A DNA stretch of 56,686 nt from Alphaproteobacteria bacterium (GTDB lineage Bacteria > Pseudomonadota > Alphaproteobacteria > RF32 > CAG-239), in assembly GCA_015062345.1 (NCBI GenBank), contig SUUV01000007.1:1-56686 (forward strand), in the 5' to 3' direction. Positions within the stretch are counted from its first letter, which is position 1. Every line of letters begins with the position of its first letter. Under the pieces are notes generated by a model. The model worked only from the letters and a program-made list of their open reading frames with translations, was not told the origin of the DNA and ran no database searches. Below are positions 7,950 to 16,769 of the stretch, piece by piece. A program made the translations under genes and the position numbers.

Positions 7950-9002
7950 TTATTTTATCGGTAACACCGGCAACACATTTGAGCCCTTGGCAGACGGGTC
8001 AATAATCACCGTATCCGACTTTGACAACACATCTTCCATTGTTTCCAAATATAATCGTTTTGCTGTCACTTTTTTGCCTTGCTTATATGCATCATATACC
8101 AAATTAAACCTTTGAGCATCACCGTTTGCTTTGTCAATTACGGCTTGTTTATAAGCTTCAGCCTCTTGTATGCGTTTTGCCGCTTCACCTTTTGCCTTGG
8201 GCAAAACTTCGTTACGATAGGCTTCTGCTTCGTTTTTATATCTTTCCATATCGGCTTTTGCTCTTTGAACTTCATTAAACGCATCAACAACTTGTTTTGG
8301 CGGGTCTGCTTTTTGCAATTTTACACGAACAATGACAATTCCGGAGCCGAAATCATCTAAAACTTTTTGCAATTCTTCTTTGGTTTCTTCCTCAACTTTT
8401 CCTCTGTCACCGGTAATAATCGGTTGCATCTCGGATTGTCCGACAATTTCACGCAAAACCGATTGCGCCGCCACACGAACGGTCACATCAGGACTTCTGA
8501 CATTAAACAAATAATCTTTGGCATCTTTAATTTTCCATACAACGGTTAAGTTGATGTCAACAATGTTTTCATCACCTGTAAGCATATGACTTTCGGTAAA
8601 CGAATTTAGCGCCACACTTGAATTGTTGTTATAATATCTGTTTGATGCGGGAACGGCTTCGGCAACACCCAAATTGATACTTCTTTCTTGAGTAACATTA
8701 ACTTTAACAACCTGTTCCACAGGATATGGCAGATGATAATGCAAACCGGCATCGGTTGTATCAACATATTTTCCGAAACGCAAAACAACACCTTGTTCGC
8801 TCGGGCTGACCTGATAAAAACCTGATGCCAACCACAACAAAACCAACACACCCAACACAATTTTTAATTTCGGAAACTCAAAATTATCTTTTATGTTGGG
8901 AAATTTTGCCACTTTTGATGTTTCCTTTTTAGAAACCAAAACTTTTGGTTCCCATTGTTCCGGCGGAAGTTCTGTTTCCCACGGATTATTTTTTTCTGCC
9001 AT
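7950..9002 (-). CDS. hflK: Membrane protease regulator HflK
   Basis: A 350-residue partner of HflC. A proline-containing cytoplasmic N-terminus (NPWETELPPEQWEP) precedes a membrane segment at about 47-65. The SPFH domain starts at VSPSEQGVVLRFGKYVDTT. The C-terminal half is helical (AKADMERYKNEAEAYRNEVL). It is the first gene of hflK-hflC-protease-holC and is divergent from mrp across a 109-nt gap that must hold both promoters. Confidence 0.95.
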   Translation of the reverse strand: MAEKNNPWETELPPEQWEPKVLVSKKETSKVAKFPNIKDNFEFPKLKIVLGVLVLLWLASGFYQVSPSEQGVVLRFGKYVDTTDAGLHYHLPYPVEQVVKVNVTQERSINLGVAEAVPASNRYYNNNSSVALNSFTESHMLTGDENIVDINLTVVWKIKDAKDYLFNVRSPDVTVRVAAQSVLREIVGQSEMQPIITGDRGKVEEETKEELQKVLDDFGSGIVIVRVKLQKADPPKQVVDAFNEVQRAKADMERYKNEAEAYRNEVLPKAKGEAAKRIQEAEAYKQAVIDKANGDAQRFNLVYDAYKQGKKVTAKRLYLETMEDVLSKSDTVIIDPSAKGSNVLPVLPIK

Positions 9003-9111
9003 AATTTTACCTCTTTAAAAAACAGTTTACTTTTCACATTAAAATAATATAAATATATTTCAAATACAATTATCCTTAAAACTATATCCACATCACAAGG
9101 AATTTGAAACA

Positions 9112-10104
9112 ATGAATTTAGAACAAATTACCTTAAAATATTTTGCCAAAGAGCACATTGAAAGTGTCAAAAACTTTAACGGTAAAATTATTGTTACACT
9201 TAAAGATATAAAAGAAGATATTGCTTTGGCAACAAAATTAAAAGAAGAACTGTCGGCTCTTGATGAAGTTAAAAAAGCAAGTGTGATTTTTACAAAAACC
9301 GTTGATACGGTTTCAGAAAATTCGGAGCCGGCAAAATGGCAAATTAAGGGAGTTAAAAAAATTATCGGCATTGCTTCCGGAAAAGGCGGAGTCGGAAAAT
9401 CTACCACTGCGGTAAATTTGGCCTTGGCTTTATCAAACTTAGGACTTAAAACCGCCGTTTTTGATGCCGACATTTATGGTCCGTCCATTCCGACCATGCT
9501 CGGTTTTGAAGGTATGGCGCCAATTTCGCTTGACGGCAAATTGTTTGAACCGTTTTGCAACTTCGGAGTAAAAGCCGCCTCCATCGGAGCTCTGATTAAA
9601 CGAGACACACCTCTTATTTGGCGAGGAGCAAAAGCCAACGGCGCCATCAAACAACTTTTAACCGAAACCAATTGGGGCGAAATTGACCTTATGCTGATTG
9701 ATATGCCTCCCGGAACAGGCGACATTCAGATAACACTTTCCCAAAGTATAAATTTTGACGGTATCGTCATTGTTTCAACTCCGCAAGACATTGCTCTAAT
9801 TGATGCCGTAAAGGGAATAAATATGTTCAAAAAAATCGGTATAAAAATTTTGGGAATTGTTGAAAATATGAGCTATTATCTTTGTGAAAAATGCGGACAT
9901 CGTGCAAACATATTCGGTTATCAAGGCGCAAAACAAACCGCTCTTGAATTAAAAGAAAATTTTTTGGGCGAAATTCCGCTTCATATTGACATCAGAGAAA
10001 ACTCTGATAACGGCACCCCCGTTGTTATGGCAAAGCCGGAGAGTGAACATACCAAAGCCTACGAACAAATTGCCAAAAATATTATTGAAAACTTAGAAAA
10101 CTGA
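9112..10104 (+). CDS. Mrp/ApbC-type iron-sulfur cluster carrier ATPase
   Basis: A 330-residue P-loop protein of the Mrp/NBP35 family, which carries Fe-S clusters to apoproteins in the cytoplasm. An N-terminal MIP18-like domain covers roughly residues 1-75. The deviant Walker A GKGGVGKST is at 90-98, the switch motif at about 196-203 (IDMPPGTGD) and the cluster-binding pair CEKC at 258-261. The ATG follows AAGGAATTTG. It is transcribed away from hflK and probably together with the DUF3307 gene 21 nt downstream. Confidence 0.93.
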   Translation: MNLEQITLKYFAKEHIESVKNFNGKIIVTLKDIKEDIALATKLKEELSALDEVKKASVIFTKTVDTVSENSEPAKWQIKGVKKIIGIASGKGGVGKSTTAVNLALALSNLGLKTAVFDADIYGPSIPTMLGFEGMAPISLDGKLFEPFCNFGVKAASIGALIKRDTPLIWRGAKANGAIKQLLTETNWGEIDLMLIDMPPGTGDIQITLSQSINFDGIVIVSTPQDIALIDAVKGINMFKKIGIKILGIVENMSYYLCEKCGHRANIFGYQGAKQTALELKENFLGEIPLHIDIRENSDNGTPVVMAKPESEHTKAYEQIAKNIIENLEN

Positions 10105-10125
10105 TTGTAAAGAAAGGACTTTAAC

Positions 10126-10476
10126 ATGCAACAACTTATTTGTCACCTGATAGGAGATTATTGGTTACAAAGCCATTGGATGTCCATAAACAAAAAACAC
10201 AACACTTTGGTTGCTCTGATACATGCGTTTTTTTACACCTTACCTTTTTTGTTTATAACTCAAAGTATATCAGCCTTATCAATTATATGCTTATCTCATG
10301 CCTTAATTGACCGGACAAACATTGTAAACAAATTAAATCAGTTCAAAAACCTTAATTTTAAGACCACTTCGGGATATCCAAAAAACACTCCTGAATATTT
10401 AGAAAAATTTTTGCTCATTATCCAAGACAACACCTTACATTTGATGATAAATTTTTTGTCATTGAAATATTTTTAA
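10126..10476 (+). CDS. DUF3307-family small membrane protein
   Basis: A 116-residue protein. The start HLIGDYWLQSHWMSINKKHN matches the H-x-x-GD-x-x-x-Q-S pattern of DUF3307, a family of unknown function found in bacteria and phages. Two or three hydrophobic stretches (about 27-60 and 96-114) suggest a membrane protein. The ATG follows AAAGGACTTTAAC. The phage link of the family is not backed by any phage gene here. Confidence 0.75.
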   Translation: MQQLICHLIGDYWLQSHWMSINKKHNTLVALIHAFFYTLPFLFITQSISALSIICLSHALIDRTNIVNKLNQFKNLNFKTTSGYPKNTPEYLEKFLLIIQDNTLHLMINFLSLKYF

Positions 10477-10535
10477 CACATTGACAAAAACCAATTTATC
10501 GGATATTGTATATTCATAACAAAAATTATTGCGCT

Positions 10536-11054
10536 ATGGAAATTTTTATAACCTGGCTAAACATTGCTTTAGTCGTCCTGCATTTGTTAGGACTTTATAT
10601 TATTAAATGTGCTGCATTTCACATAAACCGCCGAATCTTAAAAAATATTTTTATTATTGACGGCCTTTTTATTGGAATGATTCTTATTTACGACATTGCT
10701 TTTACGGAATTTTTTCCACCTGTAAGTCTGCTTGTCATTTTGTTGTATCTGATATCATTACAAGATGCATTTTCACATACGGCAAAACCTGATAAAATCT
10801 ACACTTTGGAAATTTCAGACAACGGATGTGAAGATTTTTTTAATCAAAATCATGAGCTGATTTATATTCAGTATGTTATCGGAACTATCACAGATGAAGA
10901 CAGACACATATCGGTTAAGCTTTATGCTCCGGTTACGCAAAAATTTGATGTTTTTCCGATAAGAGTAAAATCAACCGGATATCTCAAAAAGGGCTATCTG
11001 ATAGTCAGAGAAGTCGATGACAACGGAAATTTTATAAGCAAAGATGTTGTATAA
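10536..11054 (+). CDS. Hypothetical membrane protein
   Basis: A 172-residue protein that I do not recognise. The first about 75 residues contain three hydrophobic segments, with LNIALVVLHLLGLYI first. The remainder is soluble and beta-rich (YIQYVIGTITDEDRHISVKL). I chose the first ATG; a TTG ten codons upstream lacks a better ribosome-binding site. It is followed by a strong terminator and could share a transcript with the DUF3307 gene 59 nt upstream. Confidence 0.7.
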   Translation: MEIFITWLNIALVVLHLLGLYIIKCAAFHINRRILKNIFIIDGLFIGMILIYDIAFTEFFPPVSLLVILLYLISLQDAFSHTAKPDKIYTLEISDNGCEDFFNQNHELIYIQYVIGTITDEDRHISVKLYAPVTQKFDVFPIRVKSTGYLKKGYLIVREVDDNGNFISKDVV

Positions 11055-11064
11055 TCTGTTTAAG

Positions 11065-11090
11065 GCCTCGCTCAAAGCGAGGTCTTTTTA
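11065..11090 (+). terminator. Rho-independent terminator
   Basis: CCTCGCT/AGCGAGG stem followed by a T run, shortly after the hypothetical membrane gene. The shared cassette element starts about 70 nt further on. Confidence 0.85.
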
Positions 11091-11157
11091 TATGTTTAGA
11101 TATTTTTTCAACCTGATGCACAGCGTAGCTCATAGAATGACTTTTAATAATTTTCTT

Positions 11158-11225
11158 ACCTCATTTTTGATTTAAATCCTTTATTAGACTCTTTTTACTT
11201 GCAAAAAAAAAAAACGGTTTATGAT
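11158..11225 (+). promoter_or_regulatory. Shared cassette promoter with A12 tract, copy 3
   Basis: ACCTCA, TTTGATTTAAAT, GACTC, TTGC, 12 A (11203-11214), CGGTT and TATGAT (11220-11225). No REP-like element precedes it. The 5'UTR stem has changed to GAAAGG/CTTTTC and still pairs with a G-T pair. The leader carries the alternative TTAAACTTAATTT segment. Confidence 0.75.
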
Positions 11226-11295
11226 GCGATGTGAAAGGTTAATTTTTAGCTTTTCAAGTACATTTAAACTTAATTTTTGTAAAGGAATTAATAAA

Positions 11296-11790
11296 ATGAG
11301 AAAATATTTTCTTACTTGTGCTGTGGCAATGTTAGCTGCAACAAATGCAAACGCACTTTCCGAATCAGGAACTTTTCAAGCAAAAGCTCAAGTAAATGTC
11401 GTAAATCATGTAACATGCAGTGATATGGACTTTGGTACAATTTACTTAAAAGCAGGCAATGCCCGTTCTACAATATATATGGATGCGGCAGAAAATATTG
11501 AAATAACCGGTGATATCACATCTTATACCGGTCAAAAACCGGCAAAATGTACATTAACAGGTACATTTGATTTTGAAGATATGGCTTATAACTTAATTAT
11601 CGATGATAAACTTGAATTAACAGGAGGAACCGGAAGTGAAGAAGATTTCTTTGATATGCCGGCTTGGATTGACAGTTTATCCACTGATGTTGAAGGAAAT
11701 GAAATTGCCATAGGTGGAGTGCTTAACATTCCTGCTAACTTTACGGGTGGTACATTAACGGGTACATTTACCTTTACCATAGTAGAATAA
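11296..11790 (+). CDS. Exported DUF4402-like surface protein, paralogue 3 (divergent)
   Basis: A 164-residue protein, the longest of the family. The signal peptide is as in the other copies (MRKYFLTCAVAMLAATNANA), but the mature start (LSESGTFQAKAQVNVVNHV) has lost the TDYAEVTAKATIEV block. The motif CSDMDFGTI after the first cysteine remains. The C-terminal IPANFTGGTLTGTFTFTIV keeps the DUF4402-type ending. The middle is acidic and unlike the others. It lies alone between two terminators, so it is an independent transcription unit. Confidence 0.8.
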   Translation: MRKYFLTCAVAMLAATNANALSESGTFQAKAQVNVVNHVTCSDMDFGTIYLKAGNARSTIYMDAAENIEITGDITSYTGQKPAKCTLTGTFDFEDMAYNLIIDDKLELTGGTGSEEDFFDMPAWIDSLSTDVEGNEIAIGGVLNIPANFTGGTLTGTFTFTIVE

Positions 11791-11802
11791 ATCTATACAT
11801 CT

Positions 11803-11830
11803 ACCGCCTCCTTTTCGGAGGCGGTTTTTG
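11803..11830 (+). terminator. Rho-independent terminator
   Basis: ACCGCCTCC/GGAGGCGGT stem with a short loop and a T run, 12 nt after DUF4402 gene 3 and just before the convergent aminotransferase gene. Confidence 0.88.
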
Positions 11831-11832
11831 TT

Positions 11833-13005
11833 TTATTCGCAAAATTCTTTTAAGCGCTTAACAGCTTCTCTTATGTTTTCTTCCGAACAAGCATAACTTA
11901 AACGGATATATTCCTCTGCACCAAAAGATGCACACGGAATTACGGCCAAAAGCTTTTCTTCTAAAATCTTTTTTGCAAATTCATCGCCTGAAAGCCCTGT
12001 TTTTGCAACATTACACATCACATAAAAAGCACCATCTGGCTCTACAAAAGATATATTTTTTACATCTTTTAACAATTCACAAATAAGATTTTTGCGTTTT
12101 GCAAAAGCTTTAACCATATTTTCAACTTCGGTATCAGCTTTTCCTTGTAGTGCAACAACACCTGCATATTGCACAAACGAGGTTGCATTGCTTGTAGCAT
12201 GGCTTTGAAGTGCCGAAATGCGTTTTGCAAGCCAGTTTGGAGCGGTTAAATAGCCCAAACGCCAACCGGTCATGGCATATGCCTTTGAAAAACCGTTTAC
12301 GGTGACGGTTAAATCGGCAATTTTATCATTTAAGCTTGCAATACTGATATGTTTTGCATTCGGGTTATAAATAAGCTTTTCATAAATTTCATCTGATAAA
12401 ACCATAATGTTGTTTTTAACCGCAACATCGGCAATCATCTCCAGAGTTTGCCGACTGTAAACCGCACCGGTCGGATTGTTCGGCGAATTACAAACAATAA
12501 GTTTGGTATTTGGTGTTATGGCTTTTTCCAAATCGGCTCTTAAAGGCTCAAAATTGTTTTCGGCTATCGTGTTTACCACCACAACTTTTGCTCCGCTTGC
12601 CTTAATCATCTCCGGATAAGAAAGCCAAAAAGGAGCAAACAAAACCACTTCGTCGTTTTTGCCGCATAAAGTTGTAATGGCTTGAAACAAAGCAAATTTT
12701 GCACCGGTTGAAATAACAATATTTGAAACATCAGTCTTAATGCCGTTTGCGGCAAATTTTTTAACCACTTCGGCTTTAAGTTCGGGCAACCCCGAAGCTG
12801 CCAAGTAGCGAACTTTTCCCTCATTGATAGCCTTAATGCACTCATTTTTTATGGCAATCGGTGTATCAAAATCAGGCTCACCGGCGGTCATTGAACAAAT
12901 GTCGGCTCCGCTTGCTTTCAGTTCTTTGGCTTTTGCCGAAATTGCCAATGTTGCCGACGGTTGCATATCTCCCAACGGACTAAAATTTTCTTGTAAATTT
13001 TGCAT
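11833..13005 (-). CDS. PLP-dependent aspartate-type aminotransferase
   Basis: A 390-residue fold-type I aminotransferase, probably making or using aspartate. Visible features are the cofactor-contacting GEPDFDTP (42-49), NSPNNPTG (173-180), YEKLIY after the D-E-I-Y motif, the Schiff-base lysine K241 in GFSKAYAMTGWRLGY and a C-terminal substrate arginine in IRLSYA. The ATG lies one base after the dehydrogenase stop (TAA-G-ATG) with AAGGAG inside that gene's end, so translation is coupled. An in-frame start eight codons earlier is less well placed. Whether it also acts on prephenate is unknown. Confidence 0.9.
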   Translation of the reverse strand: MQNLQENFSPLGDMQPSATLAISAKAKELKASGADICSMTAGEPDFDTPIAIKNECIKAINEGKVRYLAASGLPELKAEVVKKFAANGIKTDVSNIVISTGAKFALFQAITTLCGKNDEVVLFAPFWLSYPEMIKASGAKVVVVNTIAENNFEPLRADLEKAITPNTKLIVCNSPNNPTGAVYSRQTLEMIADVAVKNNIMVLSDEIYEKLIYNPNAKHISIASLNDKIADLTVTVNGFSKAYAMTGWRLGYLTAPNWLAKRISALQSHATSNATSFVQYAGVVALQGKADTEVENMVKAFAKRKNLICELLKDVKNISFVEPDGAFYVMCNVAKTGLSGDEFAKKILEEKLLAVIPCASFGAEEYIRLSYACSEENIREAVKRLKEFCE

Positions 13006-13006
13006 C

Positions 13007-13840
13007 TTAATGAACTCCTTTAGCATCAACCAAACGAGGTTTGCTTACTGCCGTTTCCACACTATCATCAGGCAACGCCACACTCAAAACAACACCTTTG
13101 TTTTTTAAAATTGCTTCGGATATAACGCAAATACTGGTACCGATTCCGTAGTTGGTACGACCTTTACCCGAAATTATGGTCATACCGTATTTTTTAACCG
13201 TTTCGGCAATTTGTTGTTTATCATCTTCATTAAAAGCAATATTTTTTGCTTTGCAATAATCTTCAACAGATAATCCGCAAATTTTTACACTGTCCCAATC
13301 TACAATTTGACTGTCGCCATGTTCACCGATGACATAACCTTCAATGTTGTCAACCGGCTCATTAAACTTATCGGCCAGCACACTGATAAGTCTTGAAGTA
13401 TCCAAAGCACATCCACTGCCATAAACACCTTTTACGGGAGCAGTTATCATTTTTGAAAGCTTGTATGTTAAAACATCAACCGGATTTGAAACCACCAAGA
13501 TAAAAGCTTTAGTGTGTGTTTTGTTTATTTGTTCGGCAATGCTTTCCATAATTTTTATGTTCTTGTTTAATAAATCAAGTCTGCTTTCGCCGACTTTTCT
13601 GCCCAATCCGGCCGTGATAACAATTAAATCGCTGTCTTGACAATCGGCATAAGTACCGATTTTGATTCTGGTTTTGCTCAAGCCTTTAAATCCTTGATTG
13701 ATATCAGCCACTTCTGAGGCAACCAAACTTTCATTGATATCAATTAAGGCAATTTCATCGGCAACTTCTTTTAACATCAAGGCATATGTGCCAGTAGAAC
13801 CGACAAATCCGGCTCCGATAACAGAAATTTTGCTCATCAT
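13007..13840 (-). CDS. Lactate/malate dehydrogenase family protein, C-terminally short
   Basis: A 277-residue NAD-dependent 2-hydroxyacid dehydrogenase. The Rossmann motif is GAGFVGS (9-15). Substrate-loop residues R81 and R87 sit in GRKVGESRLDLL, N119-P120 follows, and catalytic H174 is in GEHGDSQ. R81 fits malate specificity while the GES-R context is more lactate-like, so the substrate is left open. The family is usually 305-330 residues; here the protein ends about 25 residues after VVLSVALPD and lacks the final strand-helix section. The DNA beyond is the aminotransferase, so a simple frameshift would not restore it. Confidence 0.85.
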   Translation of the reverse strand: MMSKISVIGAGFVGSTGTYALMLKEVADEIALIDINESLVASEVADINQGFKGLSKTRIKIGTYADCQDSDLIVITAGLGRKVGESRLDLLNKNIKIMESIAEQINKTHTKAFILVVSNPVDVLTYKLSKMITAPVKGVYGSGCALDTSRLISVLADKFNEPVDNIEGYVIGEHGDSQIVDWDSVKICGLSVEDYCKAKNIAFNEDDKQQIAETVKKYGMTIISGKGRTNYGIGTSICVISEAILKNKGVVLSVALPDDSVETAVSKPRLVDAKGVH

Positions 13841-13854
13841 ATTTTCCTTTGCAA

Positions 13855-14652
13855 CTAATCAGATGTCATAACTTTACGACGACCTTGTAAAGATTCGTCA
13901 ATAAACTCAACTTGCTCCATAACCATGGCATTGTCTTTGAATTTTTCATGCGCTTGAGCCAGTCTGGTTTCAAAGTTGTCGGTTTTGCCCTTAAACAAGA
14001 ACATAAAAGCTCTGGTAATAGATTTTACCACACTTTCTTCGAATCCGCTTCTTTTTAAGCCGATAACATTAAGGCCTCTGAGTTTGCCTCTGTCACTTGC
14101 CACAATACCAAACGGAATTACATCACGGTCAACGGCAGTCATTCCGCCAATCATGGCTTTGCGACCAATGCGGCAAAATTGGTGGACGGCACTGTTACCG
14201 CCAATGATTGCACCATCGCCGACACGAACATGACCGCCGATTACGGCATTGTTGGTCATTATGACATTGTTGCCGACAACACAATCGTGTGCAACATGGG
14301 AGTTAACCATAAACATACAATCATCACCGACTACGGTTGTGAATTGTTCTTTAGGTGTTCCGGCATGCATGGTAACATTTTCTCTGATGATGTTGTTTTT
14401 GCCGATAATAAGTTTTGCTTCTTCTTTAAATTCGTTACCGTGGTCTTGCGGGCCTGAACCTAAGCAAGCTCCGGGAAAAACAATTGTTCCATCGCCGATG
14501 GTTGTATCTCCCATAACATTTACACGAGCCAAAAGTTTTACATTCTCACCGATTTTTGCTCGAGAGCTTATCCAACAAAAAGGTCCGATTTGAGCGGTTT
14601 GAGCAATTTGAGCGCCATCTTCGACAACGGCTGACGGATGAATTTGAGCCAT
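13855..14652 (-). CDS. lpxA: UDP-N-acetylglucosamine acyltransferase LpxA
   Basis: A 265-residue left-handed beta-helix acyltransferase for the first step of lipid A synthesis, the transfer of a 3-hydroxyacyl chain from ACP to UDP-GlcNAc. Hexapeptide repeats begin at IHPSAVVEDGAQIAQTAQIG. H122 in NSHVAHDC corresponds to the catalytic base of the family. A helical C-terminal domain starts near residue 195. It is not in the usual lpxD-fabZ-lpxA-lpxB cluster but next to a dehydrogenase, which is a rearranged context. Confidence 0.95.
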   Translation of the reverse strand: MAQIHPSAVVEDGAQIAQTAQIGPFCWISSRAKIGENVKLLARVNVMGDTTIGDGTIVFPGACLGSGPQDHGNEFKEEAKLIIGKNNIIRENVTMHAGTPKEQFTTVVGDDCMFMVNSHVAHDCVVGNNVIMTNNAVIGGHVRVGDGAIIGGNSAVHQFCRIGRKAMIGGMTAVDRDVIPFGIVASDRGKLRGLNVIGLKRSGFEESVVKSITRAFMFLFKGKTDNFETRLAQAHEKFKDNAMVMEQVEFIDESLQGRRKVMTSD

Positions 14653-14764
14653 ATTATATCCCCTAAATAAAAAATTGTTCCAAAATTAATGAGGATATCA
14701 TACTTAATGCTTTTTTTAATGTCCAAACACGATAAATTACGAATTATTACATTTATAATTTGAT

Positions 14765-14793
14765 ACAAAAAACCGCCCTGTAAAAGAGCGGAT
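14765..14793 (-). terminator. Rho-independent terminator of the ApaG-domain gene
   Basis: Read on the minus strand, CCGCTCT pairs with AGGGCGG (one G-T pair) and is followed by a T run. It lies about 25 nt after the stop of the ApaG-domain gene and before lpxA. Confidence 0.75.
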
Positions 14794-14817
14794 TACAATT
14801 ACAAAAAATATATTTTC

Positions 14818-15219
14818 TTAATTAAACGCAGTGTTAAGGTGCATATTTCCGACCAAACTGACTGCCGGAATTTTTATATCTTTAACCTGATTGCATTTTT
14901 CTTTCACAATTTTGCAAGTTCCGTATAAAACCGCAAAAGCCGAGTTAACGGGAGCACTGTCGGAAAATTCAAAATATTCCCCCGGTTCAAGCTCCGGAAT
15001 TTCTCCTTTAAAACCAAGCCCGTTTTCAAGATATGAGTTTCCTTTATCATCGGTGATATTAAACTCTTTTCCTAAAATTTGGATTTTATCGTCAGAGTTG
15101 TTCTCAATGCGTAAATAATATGAACAAGCATTGTCTTCTTCATCTTCCAAATAAGCCTGACAAGCCGAAATTAAAATATCATCGGTTTGAGCGGTTACAT
15201 ATTCGTTTTCAAAATTCAT
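14818..15219 (-). CDS. ApaG-domain protein
   Basis: A 133-residue protein whose middle (YYLRIENNSDDKIQILGKEF and FKGEIPELEPGEYFEFSD) follows the ApaG/DUF525 pattern, a fibronectin III-like fold with a diphosphate-binding glycine motif. Cellular role is uncertain in the family (linked to divalent-cation resistance). The glycine-rich G-x-G-x-V-G-x-x-P segment is altered here to GLGFKGEIP, so this is a divergent member. It has its own terminator and no operon partner. Confidence 0.65.
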   Translation of the reverse strand: MNFENEYVTAQTDDILISACQAYLEDEEDNACSYYLRIENNSDDKIQILGKEFNITDDKGNSYLENGLGFKGEIPELEPGEYFEFSDSAPVNSAFAVLYGTCKIVKEKCNQVKDIKIPAVSLVGNMHLNTAFN

Positions 15220-15314
15220 CTTGTTTACCTTATGTTAATATTGTATTAACAATTAATTAACTTTTAAAGATTCGCAAGCCAAGATATAATTTATTCACAA
15301 AGTTATACACAACA

Positions 15315-15348
15315 AAAAAACTCTCTGATTGGTTTCAGAGAGTTTTTT
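15315..15348. terminator. Bidirectional terminator
   Basis: Symmetric hairpin AAAAAACTCTCTGA/TCAGAGAGTTTTTT with runs of A and T on either side. It serves the lipoprotein gene at 15354-15761 on the minus strand and could also stop plus-strand transcription. Confidence 0.88.
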
Positions 15349-15353
15349 CTTAC

Positions 15354-15761
15354 CTAGCTTAGTATTTCGGGTAAAATCGCTACCATGAAAAAAATAAAAA
15401 CGGCAAATAAAATGCCACACAAAAGTCCTATATCCATGCCGACAAATCTGGCAGCATATTGACTTTCAATTTTTTCAATAGCAGTTTCCGAATATGCGAA
15501 ATAATACTTATCTTTATGTGACATTTTATAGCACATAACCTCTTGTCCTACCACAGGCTTATCAAATGAGATGTCACCACTTCTGTAAGACAGTACCTGA
15601 TTGACCTGTATTGTTCTGTCGTTAATCTTAACAAAATAGTCATCAAGAACTTCATCATATTCAATAACCCCGTAACCTATAACATCAAGTGTCGGAGCCG
15701 GCTCACACCCTGCTAAAAAAAAGAGCAAGCCAAAAATAAATAATATCTTTTTCATATGCAT
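15354..15761 (-). CDS. Hypothetical lipoprotein with C-terminal membrane segment
   Basis: A 135-residue protein of unknown function. A lipoprotein signal peptide ends in LAGC (cysteine near residue 19), and a strong hydrophobic segment occupies about 111-131. The soluble middle is small and beta-like. Two ATG codons two residues apart are possible starts, neither with a clear ribosome-binding site. A lipid anchor plus a C-terminal membrane helix is an unusual combination. Confidence 0.75.
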   Translation of the reverse strand: MHMKKILFIFGLLFFLAGCEPAPTLDVIGYGVIEYDEVLDDYFVKINDRTIQVNQVLSYRSGDISFDKPVVGQEVMCYKMSHKDKYYFAYSETAIEKIESQYAARFVGMDIGLLCGILFAVFIFFMVAILPEILS

Positions 15762-15881
15762 AAAAATTAAAATTCTGTCTATTTTTATCAGTTTTTGCTT
15801 TTATTGTCAATGAGAATTTTAGCTCTTGAAAAAATTATAAAATAGTTTATGCTATAATAAATTTTTATAAAGGAGAAAATT

Positions 15882-16640
15882 ATGTTAAAATCCGTTTTGT
15901 TTAGTCTTTTGCTTGTGTGCACTCCTTTGGTTGTTTTTGCACAAACCGACGAAGTTACAACTTCTGAAGTTGTAGCCGAGTTTGAAAACACTGATTTGGA
16001 AGAACAAATGGCAACAGCCGATGTTGCTTTTTTGGAAAAATTGAAAAATGAAGGTTTTGATTTTAATCAAAAAGATATAAACGGCAATGCTCCTTTATAT
16101 TATATATTATATCGCAATCCCGATTTGGAGGTGGCCAAAAAAGCCATTGAGTTTGGTGCAGATGTAAATATGCCGGCAAAAAACGGTATGATACCGTTAA
16201 ACATTGCCACCTCAAAAGCCAATGAGTTACAACTCCAGATTATGATGATGAAAACCATGGGGCTTAACACTGAAGAAGCATCTGTTCAGGAAGAACTTAA
16301 AAAGAACTTATTTCTTGAAATGACAAGAGTGATTAATATGACTAAGTTGTTAATAGAAAACGGCGCCGATGTCAATTTGGTAAGCTCTTTGGGTACACCG
16401 CTTATGAATGCAGTTACCAATGTGTGGAACTTAGATATTGTAAAAATGCTTATTGATGCAAAAGCAGACTTAAACGCAACCGATAAAAACGGTCGCACCG
16501 CTTTGTTTTATGCTTTTGCCAGCTCAAATGACGAAGTGGTTGAGTTGTTAATCAACAGCGGAGCCGATGTTTCAGTTAAAGATAATGAAGGTAAAACATA
16601 TCTTGAAATGCAAAAATTAAGTGTTGCTCCTGCCATTTAA
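15882..16640 (+). CDS. Exported ankyrin-repeat protein
   Basis: A 252-residue protein with a signal peptide ending near residue 20 (VFAQ). Ankyrin repeats occupy about 60-110 and 140-250, with the typical GADVN turns (IEFGADVNMPAKNGMIPLN, LLIENGADVNLVSS, LLINSGADVSVKDNEGKTYL). A charged linker separates the two groups. It is probably periplasmic or secreted and mediates protein binding; the partner is unknown. The ATG follows AAGGAGAAAATT. It is transcribed alone. Confidence 0.85.
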   Translation: MLKSVLFSLLLVCTPLVVFAQTDEVTTSEVVAEFENTDLEEQMATADVAFLEKLKNEGFDFNQKDINGNAPLYYILYRNPDLEVAKKAIEFGADVNMPAKNGMIPLNIATSKANELQLQIMMMKTMGLNTEEASVQEELKKNLFLEMTRVINMTKLLIENGADVNLVSSLGTPLMNAVTNVWNLDIVKMLIDAKADLNATDKNGRTALFYAFASSNDEVVELLINSGADVSVKDNEGKTYLEMQKLSVAPAI

Positions 16641-16708
16641 TTTAATATAAATAAAAAAACTTAACCTATTTTTTATAAATCAAGGTTTAATATGTCCTCA
16701 TAATGGTT

Positions 16709-16738
16709 ATATCCGGATTGATAAAAAAATCCGGATAT
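16709..16738 (+). promoter_or_regulatory. Inverted repeat in the leader of the pyrophosphatase gene
   Basis: Perfect 11-bp stem ATATCCGGATT/AATCCGGATAT with an 8-nt loop, 32 nt before the hppA start. No T run follows directly, so it could be a weak terminator of the ankyrin gene, a leader structure or a protein-binding palindrome. The choice cannot be made from sequence. Confidence 0.55.
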
Positions 16739-16769
16739 CGGCGCAACAATTTTTTAATGAGGTTATATT

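Noticed and set aside
10126..10476. DUF3307 gene as sign of a prophage
   Set aside because: No integrase, terminase, capsid or tail gene lies nearby and the flanking genes are chromosomal.
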